Assembly (NCBI RefSeq): GCF_023028225.1
Contig: NZ_CP095483.1
Coordinates: forward strand, 1 to 64,000
Length of the DNA: 64,000 bases
Reading direction: 5' to 3'
DNA from: Halorientalis litorea
GTDB lineage: Archaea; Halobacteriota; Halobacteria; Halobacteriales; Haloarculaceae
A program made the position numbers and the translations under genes. Under the pieces are notes generated by a model, which was not told the DNA's origin, did no database searches, and saw nothing but the letters and a program-made list of their open reading frames with translations. Below are positions 15,867-23,636 of this stretch, piece after piece; position 1 is the stretch's first letter, and each line of letters begins with the position of its first letter.

Positions 15867-16848
15867 GTCCACACTCGCCGCGGGCGTAATCGGCGTCGGA
15901 GCCATGGGGCGTCACCACGCTCGCGTCTACGACGAGGTCCACGGTGTCGACCTCGTCGGCGTCACCGACACCGACCGGAAGCAAGCACTCGAAATCGCAA
16001 CGACGTACGATACAGAAGTGCGCTCTCGCACCCAACTGTTCGAGGCAGCGGACCTCGTGTCCGTCGCGGTGCCGACACGCTATCACTACGAAGTGGCGCG
16101 GGAGGCGATAGCGGCCGGGGTCCACGTCCTCGTGGAGAAGCCGTTCGTCTCGGACATCGAGCAGGGCCGCGAGTTGGTCGGGCTCGCGCGAGAGCAGGGG
16201 GTGCTGATACAGGTCGGCTACGTCGAGCGGTTCAACCCGGCGGTACAGGCGGTGAGCGACATCGCCGACGACCTCGACATCATCGCCGTCGACGTGCGCC
16301 GCCTCGGCCCACCGGTCGACCGCGACACGAGAGACGGCGTCGTCCTCGATTTGATGATACACGACATCGACATCCTCGGTCATCTCGTCGGCAGTGACAT
16401 CGAGCGCATCTCCGCCGCGAGTGCCCGGGACCACGACCACGTTACCGCGCAACTACGGTTCAGCGACGGCATCGTCGGCAACCTCACCGCTAGCCGTGTC
16501 ACCCAGGAGAAAGTCAGGGACCTCGCCATCACCGCCGAGGACTGCCGCGTGAGCGTCGACTACGAACGCCAGTCTGTCGAGATTCACCGCCACTCGGTCC
16601 CGGAATACTACGAATCGGACGGGGACCTACGATACCGACACGAGAGCATCATCGAACGCCCGACCGTCGAGAACGGCGAACCCCTCAAAGCGGAGTTGTC
16701 GGCGTTCGTCGACGCCGTTCGGGCGGGCGAGCAACCGCCGATTACCGGCGAGGACGCTCTCGACGTGTTGGAAATCGCCCAGCGAGTGAGTGAGCGGGCC
16801 ACTCCGCAGGGAGACAGTTCACGGGGGCAACATGCACACGAGCAGTGA
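15859..16848 (+). CDS. Gfo/Idh/MocA oxidoreductase (WbpB/WlbA-like)
   Basis: 329 aa. NAD-binding motif AAGVIGVGAMGRHHARVYDE at the N-terminus. The family lysine is in VLVEKPFV, near residue 94. The second domain has GYVERFNPAVQA and DLMIHDIDILGHLVG, containing the substrate-binding His/Asp. It is expected to oxidise C3 of UDP-GlcNAcA to the 3-keto sugar, the substrate of the aminotransferase whose gene it overlaps by 8 bp. Its own 3' end overlaps the UDP-sugar dehydrogenase start by 17 bp, so the three form a tight operon. Sugar specificity is inferred from the gene set. Confidence 0.9.
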   Translation: MTESTLAAGVIGVGAMGRHHARVYDEVHGVDLVGVTDTDRKQALEIATTYDTEVRSRTQLFEAADLVSVAVPTRYHYEVAREAIAAGVHVLVEKPFVSDIEQGRELVGLAREQGVLIQVGYVERFNPAVQAVSDIADDLDIIAVDVRRLGPPVDRDTRDGVVLDLMIHDIDILGHLVGSDIERISAASARDHDHVTAQLRFSDGIVGNLTASRVTQEKVRDLAITAEDCRVSVDYERQSVEIHRHSVPEYYESDGDLRYRHESIIERPTVENGEPLKAELSAFVDAVRAGEQPPITGEDALDVLEIAQRVSERATPQGDSSRGQHAHEQ

Positions 16849-18196
16849 ACCGACCGTGGGACTGTACGACTGCCGCCTCGGTGCGGACGAGCAGGTCGAG
16901 CGGGTCCGCGCGGGGGGCGTACCGGTCGCCGTGTACGGGTTGGGGAAGATGGGGCTTCCACTGGCGTCGGTCTTCGCCGACGTGACGGGGAACGTCACCG
17001 GTGTCGACATCGACCCGGGTGTCGTCGAGAGCGTCAACGCCGGTGCGTCGCCGGTTACTGGCGAACCGGGCTTGGACGAACTGGTCGAGGAGTCCGTCGC
17101 CACGGGAGCACTCTCCGCGACGGCGGACATCGACGCGGCCGCGCGTGCCGCGCGGGTTCACGTCGTCGTCGTCCCGACGTTAGTCGAGGACGGGACGCCA
17201 GACCTCTCGAACATCCGTGTAACCGCCGAGCGAGTCGGTGCGGGGTTGACGCCGGGTGACCTCGTGTGCATCGAATCGACCGTGCCTCCGGGGACGTGTC
17301 GGGACGTGGTCGACCCGATACTCCAAGCCGAGAGCGACATCGGGGCCGACGAGTACGGTCTCGCGTTCTGTCCCGAGCGCACCGCCAGCGGGCGGGCGTT
17401 GCGGGACATTCGTGGTGCATATCCCAAGATAGTCGGCGGCCGGGACGAGGAGAGCGGGCGGGCCGCGGGTCTGTTGTACGGCCAGATTACCGACAACGAG
17501 GTCCGGCGGGTCGCGGACGCGACGACTGCCGAATGTGTCAAAGTGTTCGAGGGCGTGTACCGCGACGTCAACATCGCGCTCGCCAACGAACTCGCACGAC
17601 TCGCAGACGAACTCGGCGTCGACGTTCGCGAGGGGATCGCGGAGGCGAACACCCAGCCGTACTGCGACATCCACCGGCCCGGGCCGGGCGTCGGTGGACA
17701 CTGCATCCCGTACTACCCGTACTTTCTCATCGACTCGCTCGACACCGAGACGCCGTTGCTGCGGACTGCACGGTCGGTGAACGAGGAAATGCCAGCCTAC
17801 ACCGCCCGGACGGTCATCGACGAACTCGCGGCGGCCGGTATCGACCCGGCCGAGGCAACGGTCGGCGTCCTCGGTATCGCGTACCGACCGGGTGTCGACG
17901 AGACACGCGAATCACCAGGTCTGGCAGTTATCGAATCCCTTCACGAGGCCGGCGTGGAGACTGTCGCGTTCGACCCGGTTGTAGACCTCTCCGAGTGCGA
18001 CGTTCGGTCCGCTCCAGTGAGTGCGTTTCCGGACCTCGGCCTTGATGGCGCGGTACTCGTGACCGACCACGGGGAATTTACGAACCTCCCGTGGGATTCC
18101 ATCGATAGCGGTATCGTCGTGGACGGGAGAGGCACCCTCGACCGGACAGCCCACCCGTCTCGATTGAAAATACTCGGTGACGGACAGGACGGATGA
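16832..18196 (+). CDS. UDP-N-acetylhexosamine 6-dehydrogenase (WecC/WbpA/WbpO-like)
   Basis: 454 aa, ATG 16832. It belongs to the UDP-glucose/GDP-mannose dehydrogenase family, which makes a uronic acid by two NAD-dependent oxidations at C6. NAD motif VAVYGLGKMGLPLASVFAD, IESTVPPGTC, FCPERTASGRAL and VKVFEGVYRDVNIALANELA are present. The catalytic cysteine lies in GVGGHCIPYYPYFL at about residue 291. The C-terminal domain has LGIAYRPGVDETRESP. In this cluster it would supply UDP-GlcNAcA or UDP-ManNAcA for the Gfo/Idh and aminotransferase steps. Overlap with the preceding gene indicates cotranslation. Confidence 0.9.
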   Translation: MHTSSEPTVGLYDCRLGADEQVERVRAGGVPVAVYGLGKMGLPLASVFADVTGNVTGVDIDPGVVESVNAGASPVTGEPGLDELVEESVATGALSATADIDAAARAARVHVVVVPTLVEDGTPDLSNIRVTAERVGAGLTPGDLVCIESTVPPGTCRDVVDPILQAESDIGADEYGLAFCPERTASGRALRDIRGAYPKIVGGRDEESGRAAGLLYGQITDNEVRRVADATTAECVKVFEGVYRDVNIALANELARLADELGVDVREGIAEANTQPYCDIHRPGPGVGGHCIPYYPYFLIDSLDTETPLLRTARSVNEEMPAYTARTVIDELAAAGIDPAEATVGVLGIAYRPGVDETRESPGLAVIESLHEAGVETVAFDPVVDLSECDVRSAPVSAFPDLGLDGAVLVTDHGEFTNLPWDSIDSGIVVDGRGTLDRTAHPSRLKILGDGQDG

Positions 18197-18582
18197 AATC
18201 TGTTACGGGTAGAGTGTCACGGTCCTCCGGTGTCTTGGTAATCCCTGACATAGAACCTGTATTCATTTTTAAAAGGCGTGGAAATAACTGGTTCTTTTAG
18301 TATCAGATAAATTGTCATAAATGCCAGCAGTTTATAAATAGCCTGATTTCTCCGCATTTGAGTCCTTAAACAGCTAGTATTCTATTGGTAGTCTCGTTGT
18401 AGAGTGTTAATATTCCGACAGCAAACAGTTAAGTAGTCAACTATTGTTACTGCTAGTGCCTCGGAGACAATCGGGGCTACCAACGCGGTCGTCGGTCTAC
18501 TGTAACCACTGCCTGCACGGAGTCCGCTCCGACGAATCAGTGGGAATGGGGGGAGACCGACACTATAGGGAGAAACAAAACG
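18197..18582. other. AT-rich intergenic stretch
   Basis: 386 bp, distinctly AT-rich from 18255 to 18450 (for example TTTTTAAAAGG, TTATAAATAGCC). It probably carries the promoter of the DUF7344 gene at 18583. CAAACAGTTAAGTAGTCAAC near 18423 is another CAGT-containing word. No gene seen. Confidence 0.5.
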
Positions 18583-19182
18583 ATGAGCAAATCTGAAACG
18601 GGGTCTAGCGGCTCACCAAAGCAGACACTAGATGAATCAACGGAACAGGTTGTCGACGCCGGGTCCGTCGGGGAAGAGGCCAAAGAGCTTGAACTCGACC
18701 ACATCTTCGAGATACTAAAGAACGAGCGGCGTCGGAAAGTAGTCCACTACCTTCGGGAACACGAATCCCGAGTCACGCTGAGTGACTTGGCAGAACACAT
18801 CGCGGCACTGGAGAACGACACGGACGTCGCGTCGATTACGTCGCGCGAGCGCAAGCGAGTGTACGTCGGGTTGTACCAGTGCCACCTGCCGAAAATGGCC
18901 GACATGGGAATCGTGAACTTCAATCAGGACCGCGGAATCATCACACTCGGTCCGACTGCACCAAAACTGTACCAGTACCTCGACGCCGAGTCGGGCGATT
19001 CGCGCGACTGGTACAAGTACTATCTCGGCATCGCAGGCCTCGGCACCGTTCTGTTCGTGGGTACAGCTCTGCTCTCGGTGTCGGCCCTCTCCGGCACGGC
19101 GGTGCTGGCTGCGACAGTGTTCGGCTTCGTTGGTTGCTCGCTCTATCACACGGTCGTCGAGAGCGACAGAGAAGAGACGTAG
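18583..19182 (+). CDS. DUF7344 winged-helix membrane regulator, second copy
   Basis: 199 aa. After a 40-residue acidic tail comes a winged helix: DHIFEILKNERRRKVVHYLRE, LSDLAEHIAALENDTDV, RKRVYVGLYQCHLPKMADMGIVNFNQD. Two membrane spans follow near residues 142-185 (YYLGIAGLGTVLFVGTALLSV and AVLAATVFGFVGCSLY). It is clearly paralogous to the 13712-14257 product (shared LAEHxAAxEN, RKRVYVxLYQ and PK motifs). It sits downstream of the nucleotide-sugar operon behind a 386-bp AT-rich gap. DNA target unknown. Confidence 0.85.
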   Translation: MSKSETGSSGSPKQTLDESTEQVVDAGSVGEEAKELELDHIFEILKNERRRKVVHYLREHESRVTLSDLAEHIAALENDTDVASITSRERKRVYVGLYQCHLPKMADMGIVNFNQDRGIITLGPTAPKLYQYLDAESGDSRDWYKYYLGIAGLGTVLFVGTALLSVSALSGTAVLAATVFGFVGCSLYHTVVESDREET

Positions 19183-19532
19183 TCCGGTAAAGATCGGGAG
19201 AATACCGATTTCGTCGTCTTTTCCGCTCTGTCTGAGGGGTCCCGGGCTCCTCGATTACTTTATTTGTGAGTGATACATCACCGAGTGAGGGACAGGTCAA
19301 CAACGGCGTCGTGACTGGTTACTATCCATCGACCGTCTCTGTCGACACCGGTGGTGTTCGGGTCGTACACTGTCCAACTGAATCTGCCATCGGCGTGGTC
19401 TACACTGACCGCCTCCAGGCAGATGTGGCGTCGGTCAGGACCGGTCGGTTCTGGTCTCGTCATGGTCCGTTCCGTCTGTGTCGAATCTCACTCACACGCT
19501 TTGCCTGCGTGGCGGCCCGATGCCAGTTGGGA
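19183..19532. other. Gene-free stretch
   Basis: 350 bp between two converging genes. No convincing reading frame, repeat or RNA; the frames present are not acidic. Confidence 0.5.
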
Positions 19533-19826
19533 TTACACCGGAATCGACTCTTTTCCTTCGAGGTACTGGTTCTCCCACTCTTTCCTGTCCTGTAGCTCCC
19601 GGATGCCCCGGTCAGTGAGACGGTATACGTTGGTGCGTCGGTCTTTTTTCCCCTTCTTGACCAACCCTTTCTGGACCAACTCGTCGAGGTTCGGATACAG
19701 ACGCCCGTGGTGAATTTCGGACTCGTAGTACGTCTCGAGTTCGTCCTTTATCGCGAGGCCGTGTGGTTCATCGAGACCAGCGATGAGATACATCATGTCT
19801 CGCTGAAAACCGGTCAGGTCGAACAT
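19533..19826 (-). CDS. PadR-family transcriptional regulator
   Basis: 97 aa, all winged helix: FDLTGFQRDMMYLIAGLDEPHGLAIKDELE, then HHGRLYPNLDELVQKGLVKKG with the PadR-type LYPxLxxLxxxGL motif, then a wing with RRTNVYRLTDRGIREL. It is the minimal PadR length without a C-terminal dimerisation extension. It reads away from the second origin-like cluster, so its promoter lies at the edge of that region. Target unknown; association with the origin may be accidental. Confidence 0.88.
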   Translation of the reverse strand: MFDLTGFQRDMMYLIAGLDEPHGLAIKDELETYYESEIHHGRLYPNLDELVQKGLVKKGKKDRRTNVYRLTDRGIRELQDRKEWENQYLEGKESIPV

Positions 19827-19935
19827 TGTTCCGTCTCGGGATTGAGAACATCAGTCTATAGTTATGTCCTCGCTACATCCGGTAACGTGTCCTGAGAGGA
19901 GACGACGGCGTGGTCCGTCGGGCGCGCAAAACGAG

Positions 19936-19956
19936 ACACCGGGTTTCCGGTGAAAT
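19936..19956 (-). repeat. Origin-box repeat a
   Basis: Plus strand ACACCGGGTTTCCGGTGAAA. The left arm of the second cluster. Centre spacing to repeat b is 49 bp. Confidence 0.7.
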
Positions 19957-19984
19957 GGTTTATAAAGGAACCGGGTAGAGACAC

Positions 19985-20005
19985 ACACCGGGTTTCCGGT
20001 GAAAC
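19985..20005 (-). repeat. Origin-box repeat b
   Basis: Plus strand ACACCGGGTTTCCGGTGAAA followed by C. Same orientation as repeat a; a G-run follows, as in many archaeal origin boxes. Confidence 0.7.
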
Positions 20006-20262
20006 GGGGGGAGGGAGGTGGAGGGGTGCAGTTGAAGCGGGGGTTGCGGCAGAACAGAAGACGGACCGGAGTGAACTGCCGCTACACAAGTGAGGAAAGG
20101 TATGACCAGTCTGACGTAGAGAATGGGACAAAGAGGGCTTCTTAGTACGGAAAGCACGGATGGTACGATGGAACGTTTCGTCACCAAGCCGAGATAGCCA
20201 CGCTCGTGCTGGAATAGGGACAGCAGAGAAGGAGAGAAGGTCCGAAGGATAGGGAGAACTCA

Positions 20263-20304
20263 GGAGTCCTTCGACTCCAGCTACAATGAGCTAAAGCTCA
20301 TTGT
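20263..20304. other. Two adjacent perfect hairpins within the second origin-like region
   Basis: GGAGTC-CTTC-GACTCC at 20263-20278 and ACAATGAGC-TAAA-GCTCATTGT at 20283-20304. The TAAA loop equals that of the tnpB element right end (5396-5415, plus strand). They could form a structured transcript, a fork-stalling structure, or a relic of a transposon end. Confidence 0.5.
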
Positions 20305-20340
20305 CACTTTGTCCATAGGAGTCAGTGGACTTTTCGTCTT

Positions 20341-20420
20341 GTACTGTATTATACATTTTGTAGTCTAATTAATATATATGCCGCACTACTCACTCCACCT
20401 AGAGATACACTATATAAACA
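20341..20420. other. AT-rich core, candidate DNA-unwinding element
   Basis: Contains GTCTAATTAATATATATG and ACTATATAAACAG, the most AT-rich block of this region, placed directly before the rightward origin boxes. Confidence 0.55.
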
Positions 20421-20459
20421 GTCCCGCTTACAGCGACTCGCCAGTCCCTCTAGCACCCG

Positions 20460-20480
20460 GTTTCACCGGAAACACGGTGT
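20460..20480 (+). repeat. Origin-box repeat c
   Basis: GTTTCACCGGAAACACGGTG, identical in its core to the box at 5251-5272 beside orc1/cdc6. Confidence 0.7.
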
Positions 20481-20545
20481 GTGTGCGCGCCAGTCTTTCG
20501 GTACAACTGTCCCCGAATTCTAGTTCCGACCCTCTCAGAACCTCA

Positions 20546-20566
20546 GTTTCACCGGAAACACGGTGT
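20546..20566 (+). repeat. Origin-box repeat d
   Basis: GTTTCACCGGAAACACGGTG, the same 20 bases as repeat c, 86 bp further on. Confidence 0.7.
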
Positions 20567-20768
20567 GTCTCTCTCGTAACTCGGTGCTCCTGACTCGGTG
20601 GCCCTCCTCCTTACCTCTCGAGTGAACCTTCGATACATCCGTATGAGCCCGCATTCGCCCGTTCTCACTGTCCAATGTTGGCCCCAGCGTGCCCCGTCCT
20701 CTCTCCTCTCAGTAGTCTCCGTCAGTACAATCGTCCACCCTCTCTCCTGTGCCGACCACTGAGAGCCC

Positions 20769-20789
20769 ATTTCACCGGAAACCCGGTGT
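20769..20789 (+). repeat. Origin-box repeat e
   Basis: ATTTCACCGGAAACCCGGTG. It lies 10 bp from the interrupted dyad at 20800-20840. Confidence 0.7.
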
Positions 20790-20799
20790 GTGTGCGAAC

Positions 20800-20840
20800 T
20801 TAACCAACATCTCCCCGCTCTGCCCGAGGGTGTTGGTTAA
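20800..20840. repeat. Interrupted dyad TTAACCAAC-N23-GTTGGTTAA, copy 2
   Basis: Perfect 9-bp arms with a 23-bp spacer ending CCCGAGGGT. It follows the last origin box and lies about 100 bp before the 20939 gene. Confidence 0.7.
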
Positions 20841-20938
20841 GACTGGAAATAACCGTCACAGCTGGCAACCGAGAAACACAGCGGTGCCCTCCGCGAACGG
20901 CAATCACATCACTGTCGAGTCCGTCAGAAGCGACTGCA

Positions 20939-21226
20939 ATGGAAACCTTCCGGGTAACTGTCGTTCACGCCGTCGCCCCGGACCGCCTCGACGAATACGA
21001 GGTCGAGGGCGAGCTAGCAGCACTCGCTGCAGGACGGCACGTGCTGGTCTGCCGGAAAGGTGGAACGCCATCGTGGCTCGAACGACTGTGGTCGTTCTTG
21101 CAACGGTCTCCGATCGAGGCCGTCACGCTCGTCTCGGAAACGGCGGCGAGTGAGGGACAGGAAGTCTCCGTGACCGTCGAGGAAACCGAACTACCGGGCG
21201 TGTACGAAGTCAAGCATCTCCAGTAG
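20939..21226 (+). CDS. Small hypothetical protein
   Basis: 95 aa from ATG 20939 (METFRVTVVHAVAPDRLDEYEVEGELAALAAGRH). It has alternating beta-strand character with a short amphipathic middle (WLERLWSFLQRSP) and an acidic C-terminal half (VSVTVEETELPGVYEV). No family recognised. Reading-frame composition is haloarchaeal. It sits between two copies of the TTAACCAAC dyad, and the dyad at 20800-20840 lies where a promoter operator would be. Confidence 0.55.
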   Translation: METFRVTVVHAVAPDRLDEYEVEGELAALAAGRHVLVCRKGGTPSWLERLWSFLQRSPIEAVTLVSETAASEGQEVSVTVEETELPGVYEVKHLQ

Positions 21227-21296
21227 TACGCCACACCACCGCGTTGCTGTAGGCAACCGATGTTTGGTAACTGGTACCACAGAAACTCGCACCGAG

Positions 21297-21337
21297 TTAA
21301 CCAACAAATTGACCACCTGCCGGAGCGTGTTGGTTAA
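21297..21337. repeat. Interrupted dyad TTAACCAAC-N23-GTTGGTTAA, copy 3
   Basis: Perfect 9-bp arms, 23-bp spacer ending GCCGGAGCGT. It ends 13 bp before the start codon at 21351, a position suited to a repressor site or leader structure. Confidence 0.7.
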
Positions 21338-21350
21338 TACGACCGAATCG

Positions 21351-21671
21351 ATGTCCAGCACCCCACCGACACCACCGGACGCCCTCTCGCACCGCCTCGT
21401 CGAGGAACTCGACGACCTCCCACCGGACAGCCTTCGCGATGTCGCCGCCTACGCCGACGCACTCGCCGAGTTCCGTGAAACGACTGACCGGACGACAGAC
21501 GGGGAAGACGACGAGCCGGATACCGGAACCAAGCCGGAAAGTCGACCCACGGATGTCCCGTCGAAGGCCACGATAACGGTCAAGGAAATCAACGGCAACC
21601 GGTACAACTACTGGCAGTGGCGCGACGGCGAGCAAATCAAATCGAAGTACAAGGGTCCCGCCGAGGAGTGA
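21351..21671 (+). CDS. DUF6788-like small acidic protein
   Basis: 106 aa from ATG 21351; the longer frame to 21264 would read through the dyad and is unlikely. The N-terminal half holds a helical segment HRLVEELDDLPPDSLRDVAAYADALAEF. A disordered acidic linker follows, then a C-terminal motif ITVKEINGNRYNYWQWRDGEQIKSKYKGP. The tyrosine/tryptophan-rich end, in which RDG precedes KSKYKGP, matches the DUF6788 type that I recall from archaeal plasmids and viruses. Function unknown. Confidence 0.65.
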   Translation: MSSTPPTPPDALSHRLVEELDDLPPDSLRDVAAYADALAEFRETTDRTTDGEDDEPDTGTKPESRPTDVPSKATITVKEINGNRYNYWQWRDGEQIKSKYKGPAEE

Positions 21672-21730
21672 CGATACTATCAGGGGAACAGGGTACAACA
21701 GTAAAGTATCCTTGCCGCGGACGTATCGGC

Positions 21731-22216
21731 ATGGGTGACGAGGACATCGACGAAGTTGACAGGGCCATTCTATACGCGTTACAGGAGGACGCCCGCAACA
21801 TGTCGTCCAAGGATATCGCGGAGCGGACTGGCACCTCCGACAGCACCGTCCGCAAGCGTATCCAGCGTCTCGAAGCGGAGGACATCATCAAAGGCTACAG
21901 TGCCGAAGTCGACTACCAGCAGTCGGGCTACCCGCTCCGCATGCTTCTGTTCTGTACTGCGTCGATTCCCGAACGTGGCGAAATCATCCCCGAAATTCTG
22001 GACATCGACGGCGTCGTCTCGGCACAGGAACTGGTCACCGGCGACCAGAACATCCTCGTGACGGCCGTCGGAGAGTCAGACAGCGACATCACGCCCGTCG
22101 CACAGGAACTGCTCGAAATGGGACTCACAGTCGCCGACGAGGTGCTCGTTCGGAGCCACGAGACGACGCCGTTCGGAGAGTTCGACCCCGGAAAACACGC
22201 CGAAAACGGTCACTAA
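21731..22216 (+). CDS. Lrp/AsnC-family transcriptional regulator
   Basis: 161 aa from ATG 21731. N-terminal HTH: DEVDRAILYALQEDARNMSSKDIAERTGTSDSTVRKRIQRLEAEDIIKGY. It is followed by an AsnC/RAM-type alpha-beta domain (LRMLLFCTASIPERGEIIPEILDIDGVVSAQELVTGDQNILVTAVG) that normally binds small ligands and mediates octamer assembly. Its stop overlaps the end of the opposing amidohydrolase gene by 4 bp. With the amidohydrolase it lies just upstream of dabB-dabA, so it is a candidate regulator of that locus, though it may regulate elsewhere. Confidence 0.9.
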   Translation: MGDEDIDEVDRAILYALQEDARNMSSKDIAERTGTSDSTVRKRIQRLEAEDIIKGYSAEVDYQQSGYPLRMLLFCTASIPERGEIIPEILDIDGVVSAQELVTGDQNILVTAVGESDSDITPVAQELLEMGLTVADEVLVRSHETTPFGEFDPGKHAENGH

Positions 22217-23229
22217 AGCAAGACGCGTTCGACATCACCCACGGTTGCACGCCGGACGACAGCCCCGACTGGGTCGACGGAACCTGCCAGATTGTCCGAG
22301 TCGCCATCGAGGACGGTAAGTGAGGCCCGCCGTCCGGGAGCGACGACGCCACAGTCGAGGCCAGCGATTCCGGCTCCGGCTGTCGTCGCCATTCGCAGCA
22401 CGTCCCGCGCGGACACGTCGAACCGCTTCACCGTGTAGGCCATCTCCCGAAACATCGAGGGTGTATTCAACATGACGTTGTCCGTCCCGAGCGCGACAGT
22501 CGTATAATCGAGCAAATCACGTATCGGTGGCCGACCGACATCGAGGACGGTGTTCGCGCGCGGGCAAACTACAACCGGGACCGACTGGTCGGCGACGCGT
22601 TCGAGGTGCTCCTGTTCGGCGTGAACCATGTGGACGAGCAAATCGGGGTCCAAATCGAGCGCGGGGTGGATGTCCGTCGCGTCCGGTTCTCCCGCGTGGA
22701 TGGCGAACGGGACGCTGCGGTCCCTGCACGCCGCCCGCTGGGTGGTGAACTCGTCGTCGTTCGCACCGCTCGCCCCGAACCCGTCGGCGATGTCGAGAAC
22801 GGACTGGTCCCCACTCCCGAAAATAAACGGGTCGATGTCCAGTGGCTCCGCCGCGTCCCGGAGCGCGCGGGCACCCGCTACGCCCGACTCCCGGAAGTCG
22901 AGACACGAGACGGTCCCGCTCTCAGCCATGAACCGAAGTGTCCGACGCATTGCCGCCACGAGTTCACTCCGACTCGCGTCGGCCAGTCGGCGGTGTTTCA
23001 GGCTGTCTGGCGGTGCGACCGCCTCTTCGAGTGAGAGTCCGACACCGGCCTCCTTCGCGACGGAATCGCCGAGGTGCGTGTGGGCGTTGACGAACGCCGG
23101 CAAGATGATGTCCGTCGATTCCGTCGCGACTTCTTCGACTGCCTCGACGCGCCCGTTCTCGACGACGACACGCCCGGATATCGGCTCGAACGATTCCCCG
23201 ACGAGGACGGTCCCCTCTAACTCCTCCAT
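22213..23229 (-). CDS. Amidohydrolase-family metal-dependent deaminase/hydrolase
   Basis: 338 aa from ATG 23229 (MEELEGTVLVGE). It is a TIM-barrel amidohydrolase with composite beta-sandwich ends. Metal ligands are visible: HxH in FVNAHTHLGD, His in FAIHAGEPD, His in LLVHMVHAEQEHL, and the catalytic Asp in VALGTDNVML. The pattern is of the cytosine deaminase/chlorohydrolase branch, whose members hydrolyse purine, pyrimidine or triazine amino groups. Substrate cannot be told. It is transcribed divergently from dabB (407-bp gap) and overlaps the Lrp gene tail to tail by 4 bp. Confidence 0.85.
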   Translation of the reverse strand: MEELEGTVLVGESFEPISGRVVVENGRVEAVEEVATESTDIILPAFVNAHTHLGDSVAKEAGVGLSLEEAVAPPDSLKHRRLADASRSELVAAMRRTLRFMAESGTVSCLDFRESGVAGARALRDAAEPLDIDPFIFGSGDQSVLDIADGFGASGANDDEFTTQRAACRDRSVPFAIHAGEPDATDIHPALDLDPDLLVHMVHAEQEHLERVADQSVPVVVCPRANTVLDVGRPPIRDLLDYTTVALGTDNVMLNTPSMFREMAYTVKRFDVSARDVLRMATTAGAGIAGLDCGVVAPGRRASLTVLDGDSDNLAGSVDPVGAVVRRATVGDVERVLL

Positions 23230-23636
23230 AGCAGACCACTGGTCTGGGTAACGATATGGTTTTCTAACACTGATTCGCGAACAACTTGGTAACTGTGGCT
23301 GCACGGTCAGTGATAGTCGTGACTGGACCGCCCTAGAACAGCAAATGGGGGCGACAGACGAAGGAACCGCAACGACCGTCTTAGTTCCTCTACGCCGATA
23401 CTTCGACTCTGATTGTAGCTCTCAGGTGGCCACTTTCGCCACGACTCACTCCCCGAACGGAACTGTGGTAACTGACCACAATGTTCAATGCAACTGCTGT
23501 TCAGGAACAATATGGTTGTATAGATAGATTTAATAGACATTCTGTTCGTAGAACGGGGTGAAGACGACCGATGACTGTGGTCGCGTGAATCGGCGTGAAC
23601 TGTCGCCGCAGTGGTCGGTCAGAGACGAGCCAAAGG
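23230..23636. other. Divergent promoter region between the amidohydrolase gene and dabB
   Basis: 407 bp. It becomes AT-rich at 23470-23545 (TATAGATAGATTTAATAG at 23518-23535), a plausible dabB promoter zone. No gene or clear operator dyad seen. Confidence 0.5.

Larger units (their letters stand above)
19827..20938. other. Second origin-like region: five origin boxes around an AT-rich core
   Basis: 1.1 kb without a convincing gene. Two boxes read leftward (19936-19956 and 19985-20005, complement GTTTCACCGGAAACCCGGTG) and three rightward (20460-20480, 20546-20566, 20769-20789). The consensus RTTTCACCGGAAACMCGGTG is the same as the 5251-5272 box next to orc1/cdc6. Between the two arms lie tandem hairpins (20263-20304) and an AT-rich core (20341-20420). 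Inverted box arrays around an unwinding element are the standard haloarchaeal origin form, but no initiator gene adjoins. Function is inferred. Confidence 0.65.
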
